A DNA stretch of 64,000 nt from Pantanalinema rosaneae. Lineage in GTDB: Bacteria > Cyanobacteriota > Cyanobacteriia > Leptolyngbyales > Leptolyngbyaceae. This document shows positions 47,301 to 54,661 of this stretch, one piece after another. The notes under the pieces are model-generated. The model searched no databases. It was not told the origin of the DNA and was given only the letters and a program-made list of their open reading frames with translations. Both the position numbers and the translations under genes were made by a program. The DNA lies in the NCBI RefSeq assembly GCF_050753385.1, contig NZ_JBLZFZ010000036.1, positions 1 to 64,000 of the forward strand, written 5' to 3'. Each line of letters starts with the position of its first letter. The stretch's first letter is position 1.

Positions 47301-50300
47301 TTCTAGAACCTATCGATCGTTAGAGAACTCTCAGTTGGATCTGGGAGCACTAGCAGGAATTCGTGCTGAACAATTCATTGTTAACAGAAGTGTAGATGTT
47401 GTTCCTGAGCGCACTACTCGTCTTGCTACCCCTCGGAGAAGCGATCGCATCTTCACTGCAACCGATCAAAATACTGTCATCAATCGAACCAATCGTATTG
47501 CTACAGAACTAGATGAGGAAACCGATCAATTAGCTAGCGAAATGTCTACCCTTGCTATCATCCCATCTGCTTTGACGGGAGTAACACCTACAAATGAAAG
47601 ACGTGACGTTGATATAGTTACCAATGGAACTCCGTTAAAGATATATAATTTTCGTACCTTCTATCACCCATATACCTGTCTATTCATCGAACAGGTTAAC
47701 CGTTTTGGAATTGAAGGATTGCTAAAACCTAACCCCAAGGGTAAAGGACTAGTAGAATTGCACCGCCAACTTACGCCTAACTCACCATTTAAGTTTTCTG
47801 CAATCTACGGTCCTCAGTCTCCCTTACCTCTCAACTCCCCCATAGAAAATATTGATTTCACTTACAAGGGCGCTTATAGCCAATATAACTGGGAACTGTT
47901 CTTTCATATTCCCATGCTGATTGCGAACCAGCTTTCTCAGAATCAACGTTTTGCAGAAGCCCAACGCTGGTATCACTACATTTTTGACCCCACAGAAACC
48001 GATGATGAGGGATTAGATACAGATGAACGGCAACGTCGTTTCTGGAAACTCAAGCCGTTTTATCAATTCAGTGGTGCAGCTACGATTCAGGAGATCGTTC
48101 GCCTGATTAATCAAGGCGATCCAGAATACGAAGAACAGATTGAACAGTGGGAGGAAAACCCATTCAATCCCCATCTAATTGCCCGTCTAAGAACGGTTGC
48201 CTACATGCAGTTGGTTGTTATGAAATACCTGGATAACCTGATTGCCTGGGGTGACAATCTGTTCAAGCAAGACACGATCGAGTCCATCAACGAAGCAACT
48301 CAACTCTACATTTTGGCAGCCCAACTTCTGGGACGTAAACCAGAACAGGTGAAAGCACGAAATGTGGAGGCTCGTAGCTTTGCAGAATTGCGATCGCTTC
48401 TGGACGAACTCAGTAATGCTCAGGTTTCTGATGCGAATCAAAGACTCAGTCCCTTAATTGCACTAGAGAACCAGATGAAAGTTGCACTGAAACCCAAAGC
48501 TGTGTTTCAAGCAGAACTCTTAAAGTCCAGGATTGGAAATAATGTCACGCTTGAAACTAGCGAAAAAGAATTGGTTGCACTTCAACCCGCCAATGCGATT
48601 GTGGCTCTTGCCAATACAATGACGTTCGTAAGTCGAACTCCTACCCCTGATCGACCAACGCCTACCCTCTACTTTTGTATTCTCCCTAACGATAAACTGT
48701 TGGGCTACTGGGATACAGTGGGCGATCGCCTATTCAAAATTCGTAACTGCATGAATATTGAAGGAGTGACGCGATCGCTAGCGTTATTTGAACCGCCCAT
48801 TGACCCAGCTTTGTTAGTTAAAGCTGTGGCTGCCGGAATTGACTTGAGTAGTGCTTTGAGCGATCTGAACGCTCCTTTACCTCACTATCGCTTCAGTTAT
48901 ATGCTGCCAAGGGCATTAGAGCTTTGCAACGAAGTCAAATCATTGGGAAATAGCCTACTATCAGCGATTGAGAAACGAGATGCAGAAGAACTCTCTCTAA
49001 TTCGAGCCGGGCATGAGGTGGAGGTACTTCAATCAATTCAGCAAATGAAGCAAAAAGCGATTGAAGAGGCAAATGAGTCAGTTATCAGTTTAGAAAAATC
49101 AAGAGATTTAGCTGATATACGACATCAGTATTACAGTAGTCGTGAGTACACTAATCAGCAAGAACAAACTTACACTAGCGAATTGGAATTAGCTCGTGGT
49201 TTGCAGGAAGGTGCAGAACTGCTCAACATTGCTTCGTCAATTGCCTATCTATTTCCCGACCTAAAGTTTGGAGTTCAAGGGATTAGTAGCCCAGAATTAA
49301 CTTTCCAGTTTGGGGGAACATTTATTGGAAATATGTATCGTGCAGAGAGTGCAGTTCTTAGTTACCTTGCCTCAAAACACTCCCATGCTGCGACAATGGC
49401 TTCTATCGAAGCAGGCTATCAGCGTCGCGCTGAAGATTGGGAGCATCAAGCTGCCCTAGCTCTAAAAGAGATAGAACAAGTTGGTCAACAAATTCTAGCA
49501 GCAAGGGTGCGGATTGAAATCGCTGAAAAGGATTTGGAAAGTCATATTGTTCAGATTCAGAACTCTCAGGAAGTCTTTCAATTTATGAAAGACAAATACA
49601 CTACTCAACAGCTCTATAGTTGGATGATTACCCAGATTTCAACCCTATATTTCCAGAGCTACCAGATGGCGTATGACTTAGCAAAACGGGCAGAACAGTG
49701 TTTCCGCTATGAGCTAGAGATTGAGAACAGTAATTTCATTCAATTTGGCTATTGGGATAGCTTAAAGAAGGGTTTATTGTCAGGCGATCGCCTTTATAAA
49801 GACCTCAAACGAATGGAGATTGCTTATCTGGAGCAAAACCGCCGCAACTATGAAATGACCAAACACATTTCTCTAGCATTGCTTAATCCCTTCGCACTCC
49901 TGCAACTTCGAGAAACTGGTGTTTGTGAAGTAAACATTCCCGAAACACTATTTGATCTGGATGGACCTGGACACTATTTACGCCGAATTCAATCAGTGAG
50001 TTTAACTATTCCCTGTGTTACTGGTCCCTACGTTAGCGTTAATTGCACCCTAACGCTTCTTAAGAACTCAATTCGAACCAGCAGCATAGTCTCAGGCAAT
50101 GCTTCCCTGGAACGAGCCAACAACTATCCTCGACAAGAAGAAGACCTGCGCTTCAGGGATAATATCGGAGCAATCCAATCCATTGTTACAAGTAATGCTC
50201 AAAATGATAGCGGACTCTTTGAAGTCAATTTTCGTGATGAGCGATACCTCCCCTTTGAAGGTGCAGGAGCTATCAGTAGATGGCGATTTGAATTGCCTTG

Positions 50301-50880
50301 GCGTTTGGTTAATGGGCGACCTCAAGGATTTCAGCAATTCGACTACCAAACCATATCAGATGTCATTCTTCATATTCGCTATACAGCTAGAGAGGGTGGA
50401 TCTGTTCTTAGGGAGGCAGCTACTAGGACAGTTCAAAATATGATTGAAACTACTGCGACAGAAATTCCTCTGATGCGTATGTTCAGCGCCAAGCATGAGT
50501 TCCCCGGCGAGTGGTATCAGTTCTTGCATCCAGCAGCAGAGAGATCACCCCATATGCTAGAACTAACTCTAAACAAGGAACGATTTCCTTTCCTGTTCCA
50601 AAGGAAAACAATTACCATCAATTCAATCGAACTTCACCTGAAACTTAAAGAGGGAATTGAAAGCAGACCTGACAACGTGACCCTTGCCCCGCCTGATAGT
50701 CAACCCGTAGATGTGAACAACTTCACCCCTACCCCGCCCGATCGCCCCTTACCCTGGGCACCTGTTAATTTATCCAGCGAAGTCAATGACTCCAGCATTT
50801 GGACACTAACAGCAAGTGAGGTCAACCCTGACGAACTCGAAGATATCTTTGTTGTTTGTCAATATTCCGTATCCAACTAA
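41338..50880 (+). CDS. Tc toxin TcA-like subunit with two N-terminal Ig-like extensions
   Basis: This 3180-residue protein starts at ATG 41338, with AGAAGGAG 8 nt upstream. Residues about 5-110 and 115-205 look like two CarboxypepD_reg/transthyretin-like beta domains (FAIQGRVVDRETEDGIPNL, FIVRGHIVTSDGSPP), unusual before TcA. The alpha-helical shell follows with the VRP1 signature DFCECQHCRSIQSPAAYLVD (Cys654, 656, 659). Then come the ABC-toxin N-terminal helices (WAWRKNYRVWEANRKVFLYP, about 1600), a neuraminidase-like region (VHIFARTRGVPPIYYYRRW) and the long pore/TcB-binding helices (about 2600-2800: FGGTFIGNMYRAESAVLSY, VGQQILAARVRIEIAEKDLE). In known complexes TcA pentamers bind a cell receptor and inject through a channel. 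Here it would deliver the payload of the fusion encoded upstream. No secretion signal is visible. Confidence 0.9.
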   Translation: MPARKFAIQGRVVDRETEDGIPNLTITATAINVRTIDDVFARATTDEQGNFTMKFTDLDLQAYAGQIPSPLFFNIYQGDFLLEDTRSTRTWSLSADGVNPITRLTIEIARTQETFIVRGHIVTSDGSPPTQRLTVRASNQGIGRTTVLASERIQTDGSYEIEYSRNQLEPGQERANLVVEVFGVLISRPPRPLVTSPLILNADPEETINLALPDPDQDFRGLSLYAELRSQLSPHIPADSLNTLTDRDIILLAQKAQMTEQQASYLIQAFRLSEHTSLDPAIWFALFSQGSSLDLAILLAEGETIHRTQLSDAIAANIIGQSYEPQIDDIIARLQALAIEETLADREEPTDQPSIRAVLNRTRLSSEQKQTFLRTWTAQKSSPQEFWTTLRQSNDFQNEEVSEIQRVTQLNILSLGHTRMADSLLQNGVRDAKQVATLEVDNLLDLMTNVDPPEEVEGVSIAERKRNYAGKMLELAIQSFPTTRLLHKWTTDPEVNTEDIATFSRNNGEFEFKTTNVRKYLRDNPQALEGVRDREALTAQLEGISRLFSLIPQDDKFNALRTLWRSDVPNSAFGIVRLGESAFVRQFEGELQAEQAKEIYAYAKHKAAVTTATLMRYSQVFNPIQMYALNWTGPKQLPDDIPDWGTLFGSLDFCECQHCRSIQSPAAYLVDLLQFLDQANAGNRSGLDQLLRQRPDLAHIQLDCANTNTAMPYIDLVNEVLENAVVNGLTLSIADTPQTTLTTEELRANPEHIRPEAYDGVLALLSENPTWSLPFDLSHEERQIYLNHLGISVSQLMDTFHRPGEAPEAIDRAMAALGMTLIERRIITGETGEHGLGTSNAILPMLKRSQLDYDTLNDLLISRFFNPTHKAIEFEGDSCALEDATLDLTTDERDRLHRFTRLYRLIGWSITDLDQAIVVIGDRTINNAFLIQLAYLKQLKERFKLPISELLSWWANIPTHSSGDEKSWYERLFLNPAVNDLKERDPQNPNRINQLFALNTNRTEIRRPNERQFFLTEEELEPEITPLILAAINISADELRLLIQETLPDDNINLANLSHLYRVASFSRALRISIQDYLVLARLTGQQGLTHFNLSDATSQPATPEITWNFIQQFDSLTASGFKIQELDYLLVHRFLPTFPLPFTNEAIAITLAELQTELRKIRLSQPLASLQPAELKELLAEKLPLIVEDTETAIAIIEGTSDPDFDLTDEAQQTYLEENFSSFLDIPLAIQNLVQDGLTESSARILFVLQPLLNFLSQNVVIQQLTSAIGLETEVCEALLKRHLSHPQDTNQRAIAVFLDEAFIYSNLNTAEAIAAVLNAAPMPADVDPVDVLRLQNTRAIFYRLAKLFRIFKQLTIPTSELDFVFTLGNSIGWYDLANIPIASIEQAESPNLIAWLRLSDSYRLNRQIFTGTFSVVQLLNLIHNGAIDRESMLAMLSEQTGWNIVALRFLTGDRGYNFSFPQDFQDERWLERLQQAFHLIQKSGVTASQIWRWNTPNANSDLAQQIRNAAKARYDVQQWLEIAPELSDRLRIKRRNALRDYLIATHSEFRDADDLYAHFLIDSEMAPCFMTSRIRQAISSVQLFVHRVFLGLEPNVHFDRDEAEQWAWRKNYRVWEANRKVFLYPENYAEPELRDDKTPFFEELREALLQEEVTADAVERAYLTYLRRLDEVARLEISGLYVEDEVVHIFARTRGVPPIYYYRRWVDQSYFTAWEKVDITIEGNHLLPVVYNRRLWLLWPTFTEKAVTPSSSQLESSPPNSPEKYWEIKLSWSELRNGKWSTPKTSEGYISTNTRSMSKGFERGDQKRYYFWAKVSSTGRLEIFPFFHYPIGRVYEVVRLPGMIRRIRINNPFDVNQPNQFFRFEGCNSSPVIIRDTYSSPESGVHIRKAIPYRVPNSSFRSYMKFEQATKMTMFSYIEVDADGKIISKNSKIEKILSKAPSSFYTTPPHQHLHFHSQSPFFYEDAERTFFVIPETVYKSNSGSRDSRTYRSLENSQLDLGALAGIRAEQFIVNRSVDVVPERTTRLATPRRSDRIFTATDQNTVINRTNRIATELDEETDQLASEMSTLAIIPSALTGVTPTNERRDVDIVTNGTPLKIYNFRTFYHPYTCLFIEQVNRFGIEGLLKPNPKGKGLVELHRQLTPNSPFKFSAIYGPQSPLPLNSPIENIDFTYKGAYSQYNWELFFHIPMLIANQLSQNQRFAEAQRWYHYIFDPTETDDEGLDTDERQRRFWKLKPFYQFSGAATIQEIVRLINQGDPEYEEQIEQWEENPFNPHLIARLRTVAYMQLVVMKYLDNLIAWGDNLFKQDTIESINEATQLYILAAQLLGRKPEQVKARNVEARSFAELRSLLDELSNAQVSDANQRLSPLIALENQMKVALKPKAVFQAELLKSRIGNNVTLETSEKELVALQPANAIVALANTMTFVSRTPTPDRPTPTLYFCILPNDKLLGYWDTVGDRLFKIRNCMNIEGVTRSLALFEPPIDPALLVKAVAAGIDLSSALSDLNAPLPHYRFSYMLPRALELCNEVKSLGNSLLSAIEKRDAEELSLIRAGHEVEVLQSIQQMKQKAIEEANESVISLEKSRDLADIRHQYYSSREYTNQQEQTYTSELELARGLQEGAELLNIASSIAYLFPDLKFGVQGISSPELTFQFGGTFIGNMYRAESAVLSYLASKHSHAATMASIEAGYQRRAEDWEHQAALALKEIEQVGQQILAARVRIEIAEKDLESHIVQIQNSQEVFQFMKDKYTTQQLYSWMITQISTLYFQSYQMAYDLAKRAEQCFRYELEIENSNFIQFGYWDSLKKGLLSGDRLYKDLKRMEIAYLEQNRRNYEMTKHISLALLNPFALLQLRETGVCEVNIPETLFDLDGPGHYLRRIQSVSLTIPCVTGPYVSVNCTLTLLKNSIRTSSIVSGNASLERANNYPRQEEDLRFRDNIGAIQSIVTSNAQNDSGLFEVNFRDERYLPFEGAGAISRWRFELPWRLVNGRPQGFQQFDYQTISDVILHIRYTAREGGSVLREAATRTVQNMIETTATEIPLMRMFSAKHEFPGEWYQFLHPAAERSPHMLELTLNKERFPFLFQRKTITINSIELHLKLKEGIESRPDNVTLAPPDSQPVDVNNFTPTPPDRPLPWAPVNLSSEVNDSSIWTLTASEVNPDELEDIFVVCQYSVSN

Positions 50881-51097
50881 CTCACCATTCGTATTCTCTG
50901 GATAAGAAAAGATGCTCGATGGTTTAGTTTGTCGAGTAGGAAAGACTGCTTCGATGTTTAGGCTTGCTTCGTATTCGCTATTTCTCTCGCCTTTCGGTAT
51001 CGAGAATGCCACAAGATTCAGCCTTGCATCGTTGTAAGCCTCTCCCTCACAAAAGCCTGCCTGCGGTTTTCCCGCATAAGCCTCTTCACCAGCCCTT

Positions 51098-52486
51098 TCA
51101 AGGTGCTTTTTTATCTTTTTTAGATTTCGATTCACTCAGCAATCGAGCAGTAGAGACATGAGGTTTGTCTTTCTGCCGTTCGGGTTTGGGGACTTTCTTT
51201 TTCTCTCCTCTGGGGTGAGAGCGGAATTTCGCCAAGTCCATCTGAGCCGCTAACTGTTGGAGCAATTGAACGCTGGAGTCTACATCGAGTTGAGCAAACG
51301 GTTGCCATTGCAGTGGAGGAATGGCAATCATCATGCCCTCATAAACGCGGCGAACTTCATCGGCTAGATAATAGGGGGAAATGCCCGCTTCGATTTTGTC
51401 GGCTCCATGCACACTCCGCATTGCGGCTTGAGCGACCGCTAGCAGGTTGTAACAAATCAGTGCCATGACAAAACCAAATAAGGCGGCTCTGGGATAAGCC
51501 AGAGTGTTGATTTCACCCCGGAAACATTGTTCCAGCACCTGAAACAATCGTTCAATCCGCCACCGCTTTTGATACAGTGCGGCAATTTGCAACCCATTCG
51601 CTTTGGCTGTCGGTAGATTGGAGAGTAGGGCAATTTCGCTGTCTCCATCTCGAGTGGGCTGATTGAGTTGCACCACAATGCGTCGCAGCGTCACCTTTAA
51701 CGTGTCGTTGAAAATCAATTGCACCGATTGTTCAAACACGGCTCCGGTTTCACTGTCACCCACGAAAACCATCTCAGTGTGCGCTTGCCAGGGTAACAAC
51801 CCGTGTTGACGAATCACAAAAGCGCCTCCCCGCCAATGCAGACCAAAGAGGAATCCCAGGGTACAAAAATTGCGGTCAGCAATCCACAAATCGCCATTCG
51901 CCACCGTCGCCAACACACGACTCAACAGCGACCGCTCCTGGGCATGGCCATCCTCACAGGCAAATACATCGATTGCTAACATCAACGCTGGATCTAAAAT
52001 CACCAGCCCATGACCCGGCAGAGGCGCACTGTTGATGGAACGGAGTACCTCCAAGCGGCGTTCGCTCGCCGCCAGATGATTGCCATCGAGGATTTTGACG
52101 CGGTAGCCTTCTAGCAACGGGGGGAGAGTGCTACCCAGCACCTCCACTAATCCTTGCACCCGCTTGACCACATGCCGCAGTAAGGCTTCGACAATCTGAG
52201 GCTCGATCCCATTGAGTTTGTTATAGACCGACTGAATGGTCACCCCGATGCCCTTGGCTTTGGCTTGGTAGGCCGCGTTGACGGACGGTACAATGCCACA
52301 CACCACCAGACTCATTAAATTCACAACCGTCGAAAACAACAATTCCCGGTGATATTGTCGTTGGGCTTGCTGCTCAAACAACGCATCAACCTCTTCAGCA
52401 GGCAGACTCTGTTCTAGCTGCACCCTCAGCATCACGCTGAACGGACTCTCAGTGATGAACCGCTCAAACACTTCTCCCAAAATCAT
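51098..52486 (-). CDS. IS4-family transposase
   Basis: This 462-residue DDE transposase has Asp in VKILDGNHLAASERR, Asp in LWIADRNFCTLGFL, and the IS4 Y-x2-R-x3-E-x6-K-like segment YQKRWRIERLFQVLEQ with the catalytic Glu. The C-terminal tail is lysine-rich (KKKVPKPERQKDK). The frame is complete and may be active. I did not find the terminal inverted repeats, so the ends (about 51.0 and 52.57 kb) are open. It separates the toxin genes from a fragmentary AraC gene. Confidence 0.88.
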   Translation of the reverse strand: MILGEVFERFITESPFSVMLRVQLEQSLPAEEVDALFEQQAQRQYHRELLFSTVVNLMSLVVCGIVPSVNAAYQAKAKGIGVTIQSVYNKLNGIEPQIVEALLRHVVKRVQGLVEVLGSTLPPLLEGYRVKILDGNHLAASERRLEVLRSINSAPLPGHGLVILDPALMLAIDVFACEDGHAQERSLLSRVLATVANGDLWIADRNFCTLGFLFGLHWRGGAFVIRQHGLLPWQAHTEMVFVGDSETGAVFEQSVQLIFNDTLKVTLRRIVVQLNQPTRDGDSEIALLSNLPTAKANGLQIAALYQKRWRIERLFQVLEQCFRGEINTLAYPRAALFGFVMALICYNLLAVAQAAMRSVHGADKIEAGISPYYLADEVRRVYEGMMIAIPPLQWQPFAQLDVDSSVQLLQQLAAQMDLAKFRSHPRGEKKKVPKPERQKDKPHVSTARLLSESKSKKDKKAP

Positions 52487-52576
52487 GGCTCAAACGTGGG
52501 TGTTAAACGTTCAGCTTTTAGAATAGAAGTCTGAAAGCCAGTGATAACAGGGATGATAGAAAATATTAAGAAGCTC

Positions 52577-52865
52577 TCAAATGACCTTTAGAGGGCTGAA
52601 CTTAAACCCTAAATAGGGCTTGTCTGGTGTCGCTTCTGTCACAAATCCACTCAGCGGCAAATCCACCGAGATGACAAGATACTGAGCGGCACCATACTGA
52701 TACGTTTCCTCACCCAGCAAGGCTTCTTTTTTGCCCTGAATCACGATCGCGAGAACCGGTTCAAAGACACCACGGATTGCGGTGGAAGCAGCCGATTCCC
52801 GCATGAATTCTAACTGACTGATCGCCGTTTGATGGGCACCGTCTCCCCGGGTATCGGTGTAGCCC
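52577..52865 (-). pseudogene. AraC-family regulator, N-terminal arm only
   Basis: The frame carries DTRGDGAHQTAISQLEFMRE, FEPVLAIVIQGKKEALLG and YLVISVDLPLSGFVTEATPD, the AraC_N (PF06719-type) cupin-like ligand domain, ending KPYLGFKFSPLKVI. The two C-terminal helix-turn-helix motifs are missing; the IS4 element begins about 90 bp beyond. The IS insertion or a deletion beside it removed the DNA-binding half, so the fragment cannot regulate as an AraC protein. Confidence 0.7.
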
Positions 52866-52974
52866 AGCCCGATGATGTGGATGTTAATGAAATCATTGTT
52901 CGCCCGACAGCCAGTGCCTTCTAGCCCTTTAAACAGATAGCTTGGGTTTAAGGTATTAGAGCAGGTTGGTGGTT

Positions 52975-53163
52975 TTGAATCTGATGTCATATACGGCAAA
53001 CATTGCAGCCGAGGCTGGCGCACGTCAGACTTATGAATCTTTGATTAAACTGGCTTCAGATGAAGGCACGAAGCAGACTTTAGTGCATCTCCTCAGGCGT
53101 GAAATCTCTCACGTTCAGCACTGTTTCGCCAAACAGCAATCACTCAGCAATCCCCCCACCTAG
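52975..53163 (+). pseudogene. manganese catalase, internal fragment
   Basis: The plus-strand frame reads LMSYTANIAAEAGARQTYES, LIKLASDEGTKQTLVHLLRR and EISHVQHC. It matches the ferritin-like helix of dimanganese catalases that supplies Glu and His ligands (AAEAGAR, REISH). No start is present and it stops at TAG 53161-53163, where a perfect hairpin begins. The parent gene of about 220-300 codons has been reduced to about 60. Confidence 0.68.
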
Positions 53164-53184
53164 ACCGAAATTCTAGGTGGGGGG
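53152..53184. terminator. perfect 13-bp inverted repeat, terminator-like
   Basis: CCCCCCACCTAGA (53152-53164) and TCTAGGTGGGGGG (53172-53184) pair perfectly around a 7-base loop. It lies between the catalase fragment on the plus strand and the end of the M50 protease gene (42 bp away) on the minus strand. It could stop transcription from both sides. The following T-run is weak (GATTTTG on the plus side), so a mobile-element palindrome is also possible. Confidence 0.55.
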
Positions 53185-53225
53185 AACGTGATTTTGCAAT
53201 CAGCAACCGACTGACAATGAACGAG

Positions 53226-54347
53226 CTAAGCCGGAGTGGCGACGGGATCTCGTTGGAGTAACTGGATAATCGCCGCTTTCTCGAGTAAGCCAACGAGACG
53301 GCCATTTTCGCGCACAACCGACATGGCTGTAATTTGGCGCTCTTCCAACAACTTCACTACATCCGACAATGGGCGATCGCTGTCGATGACCAGCGACGAT
53401 TCAATCGGTGTCATGAGAGCTTGCACTGTTGTGTCTGCCCATTGGTCACTGGGAATTGTTCTCAGGTCATCCACGGCAATCGTGCCCAGCAGTTGTTCAT
53501 CCTCAGCCGCGACCAGAAACTTTCGCCAGTTGCGGTTGGCCAAAACCCGCTGATCGGCAAACTCTCGCAAGGTCAAAGACGCTGCAACAACCGGACTTTC
53601 GGCAATCACGGCATCTGCGGCTGTTAACCCAGCTAAGCGATCTTGCACAGTGGCATATTGAGCCGCTTGGCCGGCATTTTGCAGCAAGAACCAACCAATC
53701 AACACATTCCAGAAATTCACTCCGGCACCAAACAAGACTAAGGGCAGAAGACCAGAGGCGATCGCCACCCAACCAAACACCTGACCCACCCGTCCAGCAA
53801 ATTGCATGCCTTTGTAAGGGTTGCCCGTCAGTTTCCAGACCAATGCCTTCAGAATATTGCCCCCATCCAAGGGTAAGCCCGGAATCAGGTTAAACAATCC
53901 CAATGCCAGGTTGACCGAAGCCAGCACTCCTAAAATGACCGCCAGGGGTCCCGAAATTCCGGTGAACCCAGCCATCACCGTTACCCCGGCTGCAATCAAG
54001 AAACTCACCAGGGGACCAGCGATCGCCACCCAGAAGGCATCGCCAGGGGTGTCTGATTCTTTTTCTAAACTGGCTAAGCCACCAAATAAAAACAGCGTGA
54101 TGGACTGCACCGCAATGCCCTGTTTCAAGGCGACAAAGCTATGACCCAATTCATGCGCGAGCACAGAGCCGAATAAGAGCAATGCCGTGGTCAAGCCCAA
54201 ACTCCAGGCAACTCCGGGCGGGAGTGTGGGAAATTGGGCGGCGAGTCCCGACCCGTAACTCAAAGTCACTAATCCCAGCACCAGAAACCAAGACGGGTTG
54301 ACGTAGAACGGAATCCCAAACAAACTGCCGACACGAATATTATTCAT
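53226..54347 (-). CDS. M50 site-2-type metalloprotease with CBS domains
   Basis: This 373-residue protein has six or so membrane helices with the zinc motif LAHELGHSFVAL and the third ligand in NLIPGLPLDGGNIL. Two cytoplasmic CBS domains follow (about 245-365, ALMTPIESSLVIDSD and ITAMSVVRENGRLVG). GGAGGT lies 8 nt before ATG. This is the common cyanobacterial SREBP site-2 protease architecture. It would cut a membrane-bound regulator, with nucleotide binding to the CBS pair as likely control. It is a stand-alone gene. Confidence 0.92.
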   Translation of the reverse strand: MNNIRVGSLFGIPFYVNPSWFLVLGLVTLSYGSGLAAQFPTLPPGVAWSLGLTTALLLFGSVLAHELGHSFVALKQGIAVQSITLFLFGGLASLEKESDTPGDAFWVAIAGPLVSFLIAAGVTVMAGFTGISGPLAVILGVLASVNLALGLFNLIPGLPLDGGNILKALVWKLTGNPYKGMQFAGRVGQVFGWVAIASGLLPLVLFGAGVNFWNVLIGWFLLQNAGQAAQYATVQDRLAGLTAADAVIAESPVVAASLTLREFADQRVLANRNWRKFLVAAEDEQLLGTIAVDDLRTIPSDQWADTTVQALMTPIESSLVIDSDRPLSDVVKLLEERQITAMSVVRENGRLVGLLEKAAIIQLLQRDPVATPA

Positions 54348-54661
54348 ATCGGATACCTCCGAATAGATGGACGCTTATGACCGTCCTTAGGCTTCATAGT
54401 CTTAATGTAACGAAGTATGAATGAATGATTCAGCTTAGAGGTGGAGTAATTACCGGCTATAGGTGGGGCGGTTCGCCGATTCGCGTCAGGGCAAGGGACT
54501 CGGCTTGTCTGGTGTAGGGATCACGGCACTCGCTCCAATCGGCGGTTGCTCAACATCTCCGGTCACTAGCTACGGAATGCCACAGAGCACTGTTTAATCA
54601 CCCGATCTGGAGAATCGCCTCGATGATCCTGAACCCCTGATTGCCGTTTTATACTGAAAGG
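54348..54661. other. divergent promoter region, no gene
   Basis: This 314-bp space lies between the divergent M50 protease and dihydroorotase genes. It should contain both promoters. I see no RNA gene. A GC-rich middle (54470-54560) contains several short complementary stretches but no clear terminator or riboswitch. Confidence 0.4.

Noticed and set aside
50806..51135. Minus-strand frame of 109 codons overlapping the end of the TcA gene
   Set aside because: It overlaps the well-supported TcA 3' end for about 75 bp, has no ribosome site and no recognisable family; considered and dropped as an immunity gene for the toxin.
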